Assembly (NCBI GenBank): GCA_024690445.1
Contig: JAILPD010000002.1
Span: 1-27,100 of the forward strand
DNA: 27,100 nucleotides
Direction: 5' to 3'
From: Acholeplasmatales bacterium
Lineage (GTDB): Bacteria; Bacillota_I; Bacilli_A; Acholeplasmatales; Anaeroplasmataceae
Part shown: one piece after another, positions 1 to 9,177 of the stretch
Numbering within the stretch: the stretch's first letter is position 1
Layout of the letters: the number at the start of each line of letters is the position of its first letter
Notes under the pieces: generated by a model
The model's database searches: none
The model's input: only the letters and a program-made list of their open reading frames with translations
What the model was told of the DNA's origin: nothing
Position numbers and translations under genes: made by a program

Positions 1-948
1 ATATTAACAATATTCACATCAAACGATATTGTAATATTAACATTTACACCATTCATTATTTTCTTAGCTAAAAAAGGAAACATTAATCCAATACCATATT
101 TAGTAATGGAATTCGCTGCCGCGAATACCTATTCAATGATGCTAGAAATTGGAAACCCAACCAATGTATATCTATCTGGAGTATATGAAATTCCATTTAT
201 TGATTATTTCTTAAAAATGGCATTACCATCAATTTTATGTGGTCTTGCCTCACTAATAGCTTTACTTCTTATTTTTAGAAAGGATCTAAAAAAGGAAATT
301 GAAGTGTTTGAATTAAATGTATCACCATTAAGAGATAAAAGATTATGTATTGTTTCAGGCACAATTTTATTACTAGCAACTATTACACTTGCTATATCCA
401 ATTATATTAATTTAGAAATGTATATTATTGCATTAATTTATGCTGGTATGCTTCTATTATTCTTAATTATTTATTCAATCATTAAACATAATCATAACGT
501 TATATTAAATCCTATTAAAAGAATTCCATATAATTTAATTCCATTTGTTCTTTCTATGTTTGCAATAATAATTACTTTAGAATCATTTGATTTATTTGGC
601 ATGCTAGGAAGAGGAATTGAATCTATATCAGATGGAAAAGTAACTTCTATATTGTATTTATTAATATCTATTTTATCTTGTAATATAGTAAATAATATTC
701 CAATGACTTTAGCATTCTCATCAGTTTTAGGATCAAATGCTTCTATGACTTCTATTTATGCAGTTATTATGGGTTCTAATATTGGTGCGTTATTAACTCC
801 GATTGGAGCACTAGCTGGTATTATGTGGTTAAGAATATTAAAGGAAACACATATTAAATATAGTTTTATTGATTTCATAAAAAATGGTATTTTAGTTACT
901 TTAACTATTATAATAGTTGCAATCATTTCAATTTTAATACTTCTATAA
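1..948 (+). CDS. ArsB/NhaD (SLC13-like) permease, 5'-truncated
   Basis: The reading frame is open from base 1, so the gene starts left of the window; an internal ATG at 106 is not the real start. About 316 C-terminal residues are present. The visible part begins in a segment reading TSNDIVILTFTPFI, then has GNPTNVYLSG and, near the C-terminus, NIVNNIPMTLAF and GSNIGALLTPIGALAGIMW. These paired Asn/Gly-rich re-entrant motifs with several hydrophobic helices are typical of the ion transporter superfamily holding ArsB arsenite permeases, NhaD antiporters and SLC13 carriers. It should be an inner-membrane ion or organic-anion transporter; the substrate cannot be told from this part. It is the only + strand gene and converges on the lipoprotein gene with a shared terminator. 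Confidence is high for the superfamily and low for arsenite specificity. Confidence 0.8.
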   Translation: MLTIFTSNDIVILTFTPFIIFLAKKGNINPIPYLVMEFAAANTYSMMLEIGNPTNVYLSGVYEIPFIDYFLKMALPSILCGLASLIALLLIFRKDLKKEIEVFELNVSPLRDKRLCIVSGTILLLATITLAISNYINLEMYIIALIYAGMLLLFLIIYSIIKHNHNVILNPIKRIPYNLIPFVLSMFAIIITLESFDLFGMLGRGIESISDGKVTSILYLLISILSCNIVNNIPMTLAFSSVLGSNASMTSIYAVIMGSNIGALLTPIGALAGIMWLRILKETHIKYSFIDFIKNGILVTLTIIIVAIISILILL

Positions 949-953
949 AAGCG

Positions 954-980
954 AAAAAGAGGCAATCAAGCCTCTTTTAT
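954..980. terminator. Bidirectional Rho-independent terminator
   Basis: A 9-bp stem (AAAAGAGGC at 955-963, GCCTCTTTT at 970-978) with a 6-base loop, flanked by A-rich sequence on the left and T-rich on the right, so it can work in both directions. It lies between the convergent permease and lipoprotein genes. Confidence 0.8.
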
Positions 981-983
981 TTT

Positions 984-3900
984 TTATGCCATACCATTAA
1001 TTTCTACTAGACCAAGAATTTGAGTAAATGAACCATATTGTACATATACCTTATAATTACCAGCTGGTAAAGCACCTTGCCAATTTTCTACTACTTCATT
1101 TGCAGAATTCACAACTGATACATAATAGCCTTCTGTAATAGCAATTTCATTATCATCAATATCAACTAATTTAACATCTGATACTTTTATTAAGTTACCA
1201 TCATTAGCTATACTTGCTGTAATACCAGTGATTTCAACTGGTGAACCACCATATACAACATTAATTGATTTGAAATATAATTTATCACTTGTATTCAAAT
1301 AATAAGTTCCTGGTGTAACAGTAAATACCATTGTTGTATCCGTATTACTGCTTGCCTTCTTTAATGTGCTAGTATCAGCGGTATAACCTGAACTTGAAGC
1401 TGAACCAGCTGAAGATGCAATAGCAACATATCGATCCTTATCCTTAGGATTTACAACTAATGTAATAGTAGCATTTGTTGTAACAGTTACTTTTAGATAT
1501 CTTGTATTCTTTGTTGATCCATTAATCCATAAACCATCAGTTTCAACCTTATCACTACTATTATTTGAATAGAATTCTATAATGTTATTTGTTGAAGTAA
1601 TCTTGCTGTTTTCATTGTAAGTAAAGCCTGAATAATCGAATGTTTCAGTTGTTTCCTTATAATATAAGTCATGCCATAATGCAACTATTTCAGTATCATC
1701 CTCAATTGTATCATCAAAATCAAAATCCCAACCTGCAAATTTGAAACCAGCTAATGTCGGATCAGTTTCTGGTGCAGCAATAGTTCCACCCTTAATAACT
1801 TGAACTGTTGCATATGCGTTTTCGTCAGTATCAGTTTCTTTTTTCTTAAATATTACTGTCCACTCAGTTTGCTCTCTATATTCTGCAATGATTTCGTCAA
1901 CTTTTTCTTTTGTTGTTTCAATGAAATCTGCTATTAATTCATCATAATTATCAGTACTATATTCAATTGCAATTAAATCAGTATATCTAGTTTTGAAATA
2001 TTCAGATAAAACATCGATACAATACTTCTGGTAATTTACAGTCTTATCAAGACACTTTTCTTCTCTTTCAGCGTATGCATATTGTCTATATTCATCAATT
2101 GTAGCAACAAAAGCACCATACCATTCATCTAAATAGTCAAGTCGAGCTAGTTTTTGTTCATATGCAGTTTTTAAAGTACCTTTTGTAGTAGTATCAGTTA
2201 CAACTAATACTTCTATTTCATCAACCTCTGCATCAAATTGATTATCAACAAATTTATCTTTTGCTTCAGACTTTTTTGTATTTATATCTTCATTATATAG
2301 TTTTGCTAAATCTTCTAAAGTTAGTGAATATTCAGTAACTATAGCATCAATTTCCTTCTTCGCTACTTCTAATAATTCATCAATATCAGTAATATCACAA
2401 TAAGTTAATGTAGACTTTAAAGTGCTATCAGTCGTTTCATATTTACAAGATACGTTAAATAGTTCAGTCGCTGCAACTTCCTTATCAGAAATATCAAGTG
2501 ATCTAATATATTCTAATTTTTCAACATAATAATCTCTAAATGTTAAAATTCGTTCAATCCTGATTGAAGAATCGGTATCTATTGCGCTTAAATCATTTTT
2601 GTAATCCAATTCCATCATAGCAGCTATATATTCATCTGCAGTAGTTGCATTATTTATAGCATTGATTCTACTATCAAAGACATTATTAAAGGCTGTTGCA
2701 TTATATACATAATTTGGAGCTAATGTTTCTTTTGCTTTTTTTAGCTGAGATGCAATTATTGACTTTAATTCATCATTTGTTTGGAAACCTAATGTAATAG
2801 AACTAATAAAGCGTAGAATTACATTATCTTTAATAGTTTCAGCATCGATTGCTTGTTTATCAATTGAAACTGCATCATCTACACCAGTTGCAGCAAAAGA
2901 ATAATTAGGGTCATTTTTAATTAAATTAGCTTTCGCATCTAATAAACCTTTAAAGTATGTTTTTGCTTCATCTAAAGAAGGCATATTCGAATTTATAACT
3001 GCATATTCATCAATTTTAGCACTACGCTTTGTATCTGAACCAGCTGTAATAAATGAATTACCTGTTAAGAATATTGGTTGAGAAGCTAAAGGTACATCAT
3101 AATCAACTAAAACATCAGTATTGTTAATTTTTATAGTTAATTTCTTTGTTGTAAAGTCATATTTCCAATCAATTTGATATTCAGTATTAGCTTTATATTC
3201 AAATGGAGTACCTCTAAATTCATATGTTGTCTTATTACTTGAATCCTTTCCACATTCAGAAGCAAAATATACAGCAATCTTTTTATCATTATTTGTTCTT
3301 AAGCCAAATAAAACTTCAGGTTTTGGCTTAAGGCTAGTATATCCTCTAAATGAAACCATTGTCCAACCACTATTTAAAGTTTTACTTGAATCAGTATTTG
3401 AATTACAAGGTGTATACTTCATAGTACCTTCTAATGTTCCTGCAAATTCCATACCAAAAGAAACATATGCTTCTGAAGAATCAGACTCACTTGAGTCAGT
3501 AGCAGATAATTTACCATCCACTATTGAAACATTTAAGGCATCTGTTTGGTTTGATATTGATGCTATACCTTTGGCTATACCATCATAATCATTCCATGCA
3601 GTTATATTATCTGTTGTAGTACTAAAATCATTCGAATAAAGCTTGTTTTGACTTATACTATATTTTTCATATAAAGTTTTTGCAGTCCAAATAGCATATA
3701 AATCTGTATTAGATGTAATTGCTGTACCACCAGTAACTGGAGTTGTTCCATTTTCTGTAGTAGCCCATCCACCAAAACTATAATCAGCATCAGTTAAAGT
3801 TGGTAAATCTGTAGGTAATGCATTTACATCAGATAATGCAGCAGGAGCAGTTCCGTGCGCAGTATGATAAGTAACAGAATACTCTTGTGTTTGTGTACCA

Positions 3901-4037
3901 CTACCACCACCATTTTCAGGTGTTACTTCGCTTCCGCCATTATCAGCTGGAGTTTCATTGTCATCACCACATGCAGATAAGCTAAAAACTGCTGCGGCAG
4001 CTAAAGCTAAGCCTAATAAAATCTTTTTCTTCTTCAT
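984..4037 (-). CDS. Large surface lipoprotein with InlB-type repeats
   Basis: Predicted 1017-residue lipoprotein. I chose the ATG at 4037 because a purine-rich SD (GGGAAG) lies just upstream and it gives a clean signal peptide; the ATG at 4055 has no SD. Residues 1-22 are a Lys-rich, hydrophobic signal sequence ending in the lipobox LSAC (Cys23), followed by an acidic Gly/Ser/Thr/Pro linker. Residues about 52-120 and 765-830 resemble Listeria-Bacteroides/InlB B-repeats (...FGGWATTENG...LYAIW and ...FAGWDFDFDD...VALW). Between them is a beta-rich, lectin-like stretch and then a long acidic helical region. The C-terminus (about 835-1017) is Ser/Thr/Asn-rich and beta-rich. It should be lipid-anchored outside the membrane; ligand or polysaccharide binding is inferred. 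No catalytic motif is recognised. It is monocistronic. Confidence 0.8.
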   Translation of the reverse strand: MKKKKILLGLALAAAAVFSLSACGDDNETPADNGGSEVTPENGGGSGTQTQEYSVTYHTAHGTAPAALSDVNALPTDLPTLTDADYSFGGWATTENGTTPVTGGTAITSNTDLYAIWTAKTLYEKYSISQNKLYSNDFSTTTDNITAWNDYDGIAKGIASISNQTDALNVSIVDGKLSATDSSESDSSEAYVSFGMEFAGTLEGTMKYTPCNSNTDSSKTLNSGWTMVSFRGYTSLKPKPEVLFGLRTNNDKKIAVYFASECGKDSSNKTTYEFRGTPFEYKANTEYQIDWKYDFTTKKLTIKINNTDVLVDYDVPLASQPIFLTGNSFITAGSDTKRSAKIDEYAVINSNMPSLDEAKTYFKGLLDAKANLIKNDPNYSFAATGVDDAVSIDKQAIDAETIKDNVILRFISSITLGFQTNDELKSIIASQLKKAKETLAPNYVYNATAFNNVFDSRINAINNATTADEYIAAMMELDYKNDLSAIDTDSSIRIERILTFRDYYVEKLEYIRSLDISDKEVAATELFNVSCKYETTDSTLKSTLTYCDITDIDELLEVAKKEIDAIVTEYSLTLEDLAKLYNEDINTKKSEAKDKFVDNQFDAEVDEIEVLVVTDTTTKGTLKTAYEQKLARLDYLDEWYGAFVATIDEYRQYAYAEREEKCLDKTVNYQKYCIDVLSEYFKTRYTDLIAIEYSTDNYDELIADFIETTKEKVDEIIAEYREQTEWTVIFKKKETDTDENAYATVQVIKGGTIAAPETDPTLAGFKFAGWDFDFDDTIEDDTEIVALWHDLYYKETTETFDYSGFTYNENSKITSTNNIIEFYSNNSSDKVETDGLWINGSTKNTRYLKVTVTTNATITLVVNPKDKDRYVAIASSAGSASSSGYTADTSTLKKASSNTDTTMVFTVTPGTYYLNTSDKLYFKSINVVYGGSPVEITGITASIANDGNLIKVSDVKLVDIDDNEIAITEGYYVSVVNSANEVVENWQGALPAGNYKVYVQYGSFTQILGLVEINGMA

Positions 4038-4055
4038 TTTTACTTCCCTTTCCAT

Positions 4056-4069
4056 TGAAAACGTTTTTA
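4056..4069 (-). promoter_or_regulatory. cre-like site in lipoprotein leader
   Basis: TGAAAACGTTTTTA, with the palindromic core AAAACGTTTT, fits the catabolite-responsive element consensus of CcpA closely (one or two mismatches). It lies just downstream of the -10 element, where a bound repressor would block transcription. Whether this organism has CcpA cannot be seen here. Confidence 0.4.
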
Positions 4070-4082
4070 TAGCGACGTCAAT

Positions 4083-4091
4083 ATTATAACA
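4083..4091 (-). promoter_or_regulatory. Promoter of the lipoprotein gene (extended -10)
   Basis: On the - strand TGTTATAAT is a perfect TATAAT with the extended TGN element (TATAAT at 4088-4083). The -35 region 17 bp upstream is weak (TTTAAA). The start would fall near 4076, about 40 bases before the chosen ATG. Confidence 0.6.
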
Positions 4092-4150
4092 AATATTTAA
4101 CTATTTTTAAAGATTTGTGTACCGTTTTTGATAAAAAATCACACGAAACA

Positions 4151-4183
4151 AGAAAAAAAGTGTATTTCATATAGAAATACACT
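4151..4183 (-). terminator. secA terminator
   Basis: A 10-bp perfect stem (AGTGTATTTC at 4159-4168 with GAAATACACT at 4174-4183), followed on the - strand by a T run (complement of 4151-4158). It starts 8 bases beyond the secA stop codon. Confidence 0.88.
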
Positions 4184-4190
4184 AATTATT

Positions 4191-6788
4191 TTACTTTCTA
4201 GTTAATCCATGGCAGAACTTAAATTTCTTACCAGAACCACATGGACACTTGTCATTTGGCCCTACATTTGCGAATACATCATTCTTATTATTTACTGGTT
4301 CACCAGCTCTTGTAGTAGATAAATCTTGGTTAGTAGATAAGCCCTTCATTTGATCAGGTACCTCTTCTACATTTCTAGATACTCTTACTCTTGCATGCAT
4401 TGCAGCAATTAAGATTTCTTCATTCATCTTCTTATTAAGAGTTTCAAACTTCTTATAACCCTCTCTTTGATATAACTCTAATGGGTCAGTTTGAGCATAT
4501 GATTGTAAATGGATACCCTGACGGAAGCCAGCCATATCATCAATGTGCTCTCTCCAGTTTCTATCTAGGATAGGAAGAATAATTCTCTTAATGAATAATT
4601 CAGCTTGATTATAAATTAAATCAGGATTATTTGCTATTTCCTCTGCAGGAATAAGTGCAGTTAAATCTTCCTTTAACTTATTAATTCTATCTGTAATATC
4701 CTTATTAGCTTGTTCATAAATGTATTCAATCATTTCTTGGTCATCATCGATACTCTTAATTACATTTAAATCAATTAGATTATTACCAAATAATCTTTCA
4801 TTAAATGTCTTAACAAGCTTTTCATCTTCAAATTCTTTGGCATCAGAATTCATGAAATCTTCAACTGTATTAGAAATTGCAATCTTAACAATCTTAGATA
4901 ATACTTCTTCAAGTTTTTGAGCCTTAACAACTTCTTGACGCTCTTCATAAAAGATTTCTCTTTGACGTCTAATAACATCGTCATACTTTAAGACATTCTT
5001 ACGAGAGTCATAATTCATACCCTCAATCTTAGTTTGAGCCATAGTTACCATCTTAGCAAGCATTCTTGACTCTAATGCTTCTGATTCATCACCATCGTTC
5101 ATCATTCTAACGATTGAAGCTAATCTCATCTTAAATGAATCTCCACCGAATCTTTGAATCAAATCATCTTCAGTAGAAATAAAGAATCTTGAGTAACCTG
5201 GGTCACCTTGACGACCAGAACGGCCTCTTAACTGGTTATCAATACGTCTTGATTCAAATCTTTCAGTACCTAATACTGCTAAACCACCAAGTGCAGCTAC
5301 ACCAGGAGCTAACTTAATATCGGTACCACGTCCAGCCATGTTTGTTGAAATTGTAATAGCACCAAGTTCACCAGCATGTGCTACAATTTCAGCTTCTCTA
5401 GCATGGTTCTTAGCATTTAATACTTCATGCTGAAGGCCAAGCTTTTCAAGCATGTTATGAACAAGTTCAGAAGTTTCAACGTTTGCAGTACCAACTAGAA
5501 TTGGCTGACCCTTTTCATGACGCTCTTGAATTTCTTTAACTAAGGCATTGAACTTAAATTCCTTTGTTAAGAATAATTTATCTGGAGCATCATTTCTAAT
5601 AACAGGTCTATTTGTTGGAACCTCAACAACATACATGTTATAAATATCTCTAAATTCTTCTTCCTCAGTCTTAGCTGTACCTGTCATACCTGATAACTTC
5701 TTGTACATTCTGAAGAAATTTTGATATGTAATAGTAGCTACAGTAATAGTTTCCTTCTTAATTTCTACGCCTTCCTTAGCTTCAAGTGCTTGGTGTAAAC
5801 CTTCACTAAATTGACGACCCTTAAGAATTCTACCTGTAGATGCATCAACGATTAATACTTCTCCATCTACTACTACATATTCTTTACCATTTTCAAAAAT
5901 GTATACAGCCTTCATAGCGTTATTAATTCTATGAACTAACATAACATTTTCAATATCGTATAGATTTGAAACTCTAAAGAATTGTTCAGCCTTTTCCATA
6001 CCAGAAGGTAATAAAGCTACAGTTCTAGTTTCAACATCAATTTCATAATCTTCAGGCTTTAGCATCTTTACAAATGCATCAGCTTTTTCATATAAACCAT
6101 TATCATCCTTAGTTGGACCAGAAATGATAAGTGGTGTTCTTGCATCATCAATTAAAATTGAGTCAACCTCGTCGATGATTGCATAATTTAATCCCTTAAC
6201 CTGTGTTACTTCCTCATAATTAGATACCATGTTATCACGTAGATAATCGAAACCTAATTCAGAGTTTGTAGAATATACGATATCACAACTATAAACAGCT
6301 CTCTTTTGTTGCTTATCTAATTCACGAAGATTTAGACCTACAGTTAATCCTAACCATCTATAAATATCACCGATAATACCTTCTGTTTCACGTCCAGCAA
6401 GATATTCGTTTACTGTTACGATATGTACACCATCACCACTTAAAGCATTTAAGTATGCAGGGAATACTCCCGTTAATGTCTTACCTTCACCAGTTTTCAT
6501 TTCGGCAATGTTACCACCATGGATGGCACAAGCACCTATAAGCTGACAAAAATATGCCTTCATACCTGTAACACGGAAAGCAGCTTCTCTAGCTACAGCG
6601 TATGCTTCAACTAAAATATCATCTAAAGTTTTACCATTCTTTAATAATTCTTTAAAGTATGGTGTTTTAGCTTTTAATTCCTCATCAGAAAGTCTAACCA
6701 TTTCAGGCTCTAAATCCATTATCTTATGTGCTAATTTTGCACATCTCTTCATTTCTCTATGTCCTGAGTCTAAAAATTTGAATGCCAT
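4191..6788 (-). CDS. secA: Preprotein translocase ATPase SecA
   Basis: Motor ATPase that drives unfolded preproteins through SecYEG. It is 865 residues from the ATG at 6788, a normal Firmicute length. That start has GAGG 8 bases upstream; the in-frame ATG two codons earlier (6794) would be only 2 bases from it. Visible landmarks: Walker A in EMKTGEGKT (about 97-105), Walker B/DEAD region AIIDEVDSILIDDARTPLI, TVNEYLA, the EGLHQALEAKEG cross-linking region, MAGRGTDIKL and QLRGRSGRQGD of the second motor domain, the HIDDMAGFRQGIHL scaffold region, and a C-terminal SEC-C zinc tail CPCGSGKKFKFCH (C-x-C-x8-C-H) for SecB/ribosome/lipid contact. It lies downstream of hpf, as in many Bacilli, but has its own promoter and terminator. 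Confidence 0.98.
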   Translation of the reverse strand: MAFKFLDSGHREMKRCAKLAHKIMDLEPEMVRLSDEELKAKTPYFKELLKNGKTLDDILVEAYAVAREAAFRVTGMKAYFCQLIGACAIHGGNIAEMKTGEGKTLTGVFPAYLNALSGDGVHIVTVNEYLAGRETEGIIGDIYRWLGLTVGLNLRELDKQQKRAVYSCDIVYSTNSELGFDYLRDNMVSNYEEVTQVKGLNYAIIDEVDSILIDDARTPLIISGPTKDDNGLYEKADAFVKMLKPEDYEIDVETRTVALLPSGMEKAEQFFRVSNLYDIENVMLVHRINNAMKAVYIFENGKEYVVVDGEVLIVDASTGRILKGRQFSEGLHQALEAKEGVEIKKETITVATITYQNFFRMYKKLSGMTGTAKTEEEEFRDIYNMYVVEVPTNRPVIRNDAPDKLFLTKEFKFNALVKEIQERHEKGQPILVGTANVETSELVHNMLEKLGLQHEVLNAKNHAREAEIVAHAGELGAITISTNMAGRGTDIKLAPGVAALGGLAVLGTERFESRRIDNQLRGRSGRQGDPGYSRFFISTEDDLIQRFGGDSFKMRLASIVRMMNDGDESEALESRMLAKMVTMAQTKIEGMNYDSRKNVLKYDDVIRRQREIFYEERQEVVKAQKLEEVLSKIVKIAISNTVEDFMNSDAKEFEDEKLVKTFNERLFGNNLIDLNVIKSIDDDQEMIEYIYEQANKDITDRINKLKEDLTALIPAEEIANNPDLIYNQAELFIKRIILPILDRNWREHIDDMAGFRQGIHLQSYAQTDPLELYQREGYKKFETLNKKMNEEILIAAMHARVRVSRNVEEVPDQMKGLSTNQDLSTTRAGEPVNNKNDVFANVGPNDKCPCGSGKKFKFCHGLTRK

Positions 6789-6840
6789 ATACATTACCTC
6801 AACTACTTTTATTTATTATAAATAAACAATATTCTTTTCA

Positions 6841-6869
6841 ATTATACATTAAAACGCTTTAACTTACAA
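6841..6869 (-). promoter_or_regulatory. secA promoter
   Basis: On the - strand TTGTAA (6869-6864), a 17-bp spacer, then TATAAT (6846-6841). It lies between the hpf terminator and the secA SD, with a leader of about 45 bases. Confidence 0.65.
6849..6862 (-). promoter_or_regulatory. cre-like dyad in the secA promoter spacer
   Basis: TTAAAGCGTTTTAA (- strand) is a near-palindrome between the -35 and -10 hexamers. It matches 12 of 14 positions of the cre consensus (TGWAANCGNTNWCA). The position suits a repressor site; identity as a CcpA site is only suggestive. Confidence 0.3.
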
Positions 6870-6886
6870 GAAATTACGATAAAAAC

Positions 6887-6915
6887 GAAAAAAAAGGAGT
6901 AGATTAACTACTCCT
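6887..6915 (-). terminator. hpf terminator
   Basis: Perfect 8-bp stem AGGAGTAG (6895-6902) / CTACTCCT (6908-6915) with a 5-base loop, followed on the - strand by a T run (complement of 6887-6894). It separates hpf from secA. Confidence 0.88.
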
Positions 6916-6927
6916 AATTTTTAAATA

Positions 6928-7461
6928 CTATTTAGTTTCAGTTTCAATGACAGCATAATCGCCATCAGCTCTAACATAAATTACGTTAGTTCTTCTTGTT
7001 TCCTTATCTAAATATACGAAGAAGTCATGGCCTAATGCCTCCATTTGATCTATAGCCTCTTCCTTAGTCATTGGTTCTAGATCTAAATGTTTCTCTCTAG
7101 TAATCTTATTAGAATTGTTAGCTTCCTCTGCTGGTGCTTCCATATTTCTAATAGATCTCTTACCAAGCTTATCCTTTACCTTATCATTTCTTCTCTTAAT
7201 TTGAGTCACAAGCTTGTCGATTGCACCATCAATCGCTGCGTAAATATCAGGCTGTTGTACTTCTGCACGAAGAATGATATCTTTTGACGGAATTGTAACC
7301 TCAACCTTATGGAATGATTTATATACCTTACATACAACACGTGCGTTTACGTTATCGTAATCAGATAAAATACCCTCCAACTTTGCTAATTTTTTAACGG
7401 CATAATCCTTATTTGAATCGCTAGGAGTAAAGCCGTTCTTTCCTACAACTTCGACTTTCAT
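6928..7461 (-). CDS. hpf: Long-form ribosome hibernation factor HPF
   Basis: Ribosome-associated protein that binds the 30S decoding centre and pairs ribosomes into inactive 100S dimers during slow growth. It is 177 residues from the ATG at 7461, which has AAAGGAG 8 bases upstream; upstream in-frame codons lack an SD. Residues 1 to about 100 form the S30AE fold (MKVEVVGKNGFTPSD..., KVEVTIPSKDIILRAEV, DIYAAIDGAIDKLVTQIKR). A charged linker leads to the C-terminal dimerisation domain (about 125-177: LDLEPMTKEEAIDQMEALGHDFFVYLD...), which marks the long form. It has its own promoter and terminator and sits directly upstream of secA, the order seen in Bacillus. Confidence 0.95.
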   Translation of the reverse strand: MKVEVVGKNGFTPSDSNKDYAVKKLAKLEGILSDYDNVNARVVCKVYKSFHKVEVTIPSKDIILRAEVQQPDIYAAIDGAIDKLVTQIKRRNDKVKDKLGKRSIRNMEAPAEEANNSNKITREKHLDLEPMTKEEAIDQMEALGHDFFVYLDKETRRTNVIYVRADGDYAVIETETK

Positions 7462-7487
7462 ATCGATCACTCCTTTTCTGTACTTAT

Positions 7488-7516
7488 AGTATACCAATTT
7501 TAAGTCTAGTTTTCAA
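7488..7516 (-). promoter_or_regulatory. hpf promoter
   Basis: On the - strand TTGAAA (7516-7511), an exact 17-bp spacer, then TATACT (7493-7488) preceded by TGG, so also an extended -10. The leader is about 20 bases. Confidence 0.75.
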
Positions 7517-7559
7517 TATAATATTGCCGAATTATAGTCAAATAGAGATTCAAAGTCTA

Positions 7560-7928
7560 TTATTTAACGTTGAATACTAAAATTATTAAATTACTTTTTA
7601 ACAACTTAGATATGCCATCTAAGAGTGCTAAACCATTGTCATCTAAATCTATTTCATCAAAGAATAATAACTCATTATTTTCTTTTTTATAAAACGCATT
7701 AAATACCTTACTATACTCTCTTATGTAATAATTCTTATCAATATAATATTTTTCGCTAAATAAGGATATAATTGTGCAATCATAAATATCTAATCTTATT
7801 TTTTCCATTCTAATATCAATTGGATATTTTTTATAACATGTATTACAAATATATTCCTTCTTCGTACTAAATAGCTCTAGTAAGCTTCTTTTAACATAAA
7901 AAATCTTATTACAATAAACACATTTCAC
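7560..7928 (-). CDS. Small zinc-ribbon protein, possible ComFC remnant
   Basis: A 122-residue protein from a GTG at 7928, chosen because AGGTGAT lies 5 bases upstream. The in-frame ATG at 7982 lies in the metK terminator T-tract and has no SD. The N-terminus has two Cys-x2-Cys pairs (CVYC and CNTC) about 24 residues apart, spaced like the first zinc ribbon of ComFC, the phosphoribosyltransferase-like competence protein. The rest is Lys/Ile/Tyr-rich and ends LLFFDEIDLDDNG...LIILVFNVK, which loosely recalls the ComFC C-terminal strand-loop, but the further Cys pairs and the central PRTase domain are missing. ComFC lies just before hpf-secA in many Firmicutes and this gene holds that place. Function unknown; the ComFC relation is inference. 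Confidence 0.55.
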   Translation of the reverse strand: MKCVYCNKIFYVKRSLLELFSTKKEYICNTCYKKYPIDIRMEKIRLDIYDCTIISLFSEKYYIDKNYYIREYSKVFNAFYKKENNELLFFDEIDLDDNGLALLDGISKLLKSNLIILVFNVK

Positions 7929-7984
7929 ATTATCACCTAATTGGATAATAGCACATATTTTTTTGAGAAAATAGCAATTCATTT

Positions 7985-8012
7985 TGAAAAAAATAAAAGC
8001 ACCAAATGGTGC
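7985..8012 (-). terminator. Terminator after metK
   Basis: GCACC (7999-8003) / GGTGC (8008-8012) with an AAAT loop (extendable by one pair), followed on the - strand by TTTTATTTTTTT. It starts just beyond the metK stop and would end the whole priA-metK unit. Confidence 0.8.
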
Positions 8013-8014
8013 GA

Positions 8015-9166
8015 TTATTTTAATAATGTTTTTAATTCTTCTACCTTATCTAAATGCTCCCAAGGTAAATCAATATCAGTTCTACCAAAATGACCATAAG
8101 CGGCAGTTTGCTTATAAATAGGTCTCTTTAAATCTAATGCTCTAATAATTCCCTTAGGTGTTAGATTAAAGATTTCTCTAACCTTATTAGAAATTAATTC
8201 TTCATCTACCTTATTAGTACCAAAAGTATCTACTAATACAGATGTAGGTTCTGCAACACCAATTGCGTAAGAAATTTGAATTTGAACCTTCTTTGCTAAA
8301 CCTGCGGCAACTATATTTTTAGCAATATATCTTGCCATATATGAAGCTGAACGGTCAACCTTAGATGGGTCCTTACCACTAAATGCACCACCACCATGAC
8401 ATGCAGCACCACCATAAGTATCAACAATAATCTTTCTACCTGTTAAGCCTGAATCTCCTTGAGGTCCACCAACAACAAATCTACCAGTTGGGTTAATTAA
8501 GAACTTAGTATTCTTTGTTACTAAATTAGCAGGAATAATTTCATCAACTACATATTTCTTAACATCTTTAGCAATTTGTTCTAATGTTACCTCAGGTGCG
8601 TGCTGAGTTGAAATTAATACAGTATCAACACCTATAATCTTATCATCGTCATATTCAATAGTAACCTGAGTTTTTCCATCTGGTCTTAAATATGGTAATG
8701 TACCATTCTTTCTAACATCTGCTAATCTCTTAGCAAGCTTATGAGCTAATGTAATAGCAATTGGCATATATTCTTCTGTTTCATCAGTGGCATAACCAAA
8801 CATAATACCTTGGTCACCAGCACCCTGCTCATGGTCAGCTGATTCATCAACACCCATTGCAATATCAGGAGATTGTGGGTCAATAGCGCATAATACTGCT
8901 AAATTATCGGCATCAAATCCAAATTTACCACGATCATAACCAATTTCTTTTACTGTCTCTCTTACAATCTTTTGTACATCTACATAATGAGTAGTTGTGA
9001 TTTCACCAAAAACCATTACCATACCAGTAGTACAAATAGTTTCACATGCTACTCTACCATTTGGGTCATTCTTTAATATATCATCTAAAATTGCATCGCT
9101 GATTTGATCGGCAATCTTATCAGGATGTCCTTCAGTTACACTTTCACTTGTAAAATATTTTTTCAT
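8015..9166 (-). CDS. metK: S-adenosylmethionine synthetase MetK
   Basis: Makes S-adenosylmethionine from methionine and ATP in the cytoplasm, acting as a homotetramer with Mg and K ions. 383 residues, a typical full length. Visible signatures: [12 protein letters not shown] near the N-terminus (ATP/Mg site), [12 protein letters not shown] (about 116-127), [25 protein letters not shown], the glycine-rich [17 protein letters not shown] signature, and a C-terminal YGHFGR. The ATG at 9166 has GGGAG 7-9 bases upstream. It follows the TSCPD gene by 11 bases and is the last gene before a terminator. Most Firmicute metK genes have a SAM riboswitch directly upstream. Here the only SAM-I element lies about 5 kb upstream at the head of the same-strand gene run, which implies polycistronic control. 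Confidence 0.98.
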   Translation of the reverse strand: MKKYFTSESVTEGHPDKIADQISDAILDDILKNDPNGRVACETICTTGMVMVFGEITTTHYVDVQKIVRETVKEIGYDRGKFGFDADNLAVLCAIDPQSPDIAMGVDESADHEQGAGDQGIMFGYATDETEEYMPIAITLAHKLAKRLADVRKNGTLPYLRPDGKTQVTIEYDDDKIIGVDTVLISTQHAPEVTLEQIAKDVKKYVVDEIIPANLVTKNTKFLINPTGRFVVGGPQGDSGLTGRKIIVDTYGGAACHGGGAFSGKDPSKVDRSASYMARYIAKNIVAAGLAKKVQIQISYAIGVAEPTSVLVDTFGTNKVDEELISNKVREIFNLTPKGIIRALDLKRPIYKQTAAYGHFGRTDIDLPWEHLDKVEELKTLLK

Positions 9167-9177
9167 CTTATCACTCC

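Noticed and set aside
7982..7982. ATG as start of the small zinc-ribbon gene
   Set aside because: It lies in the T-tract of the metK terminator and has no SD; the GTG at 7928 has a good one.
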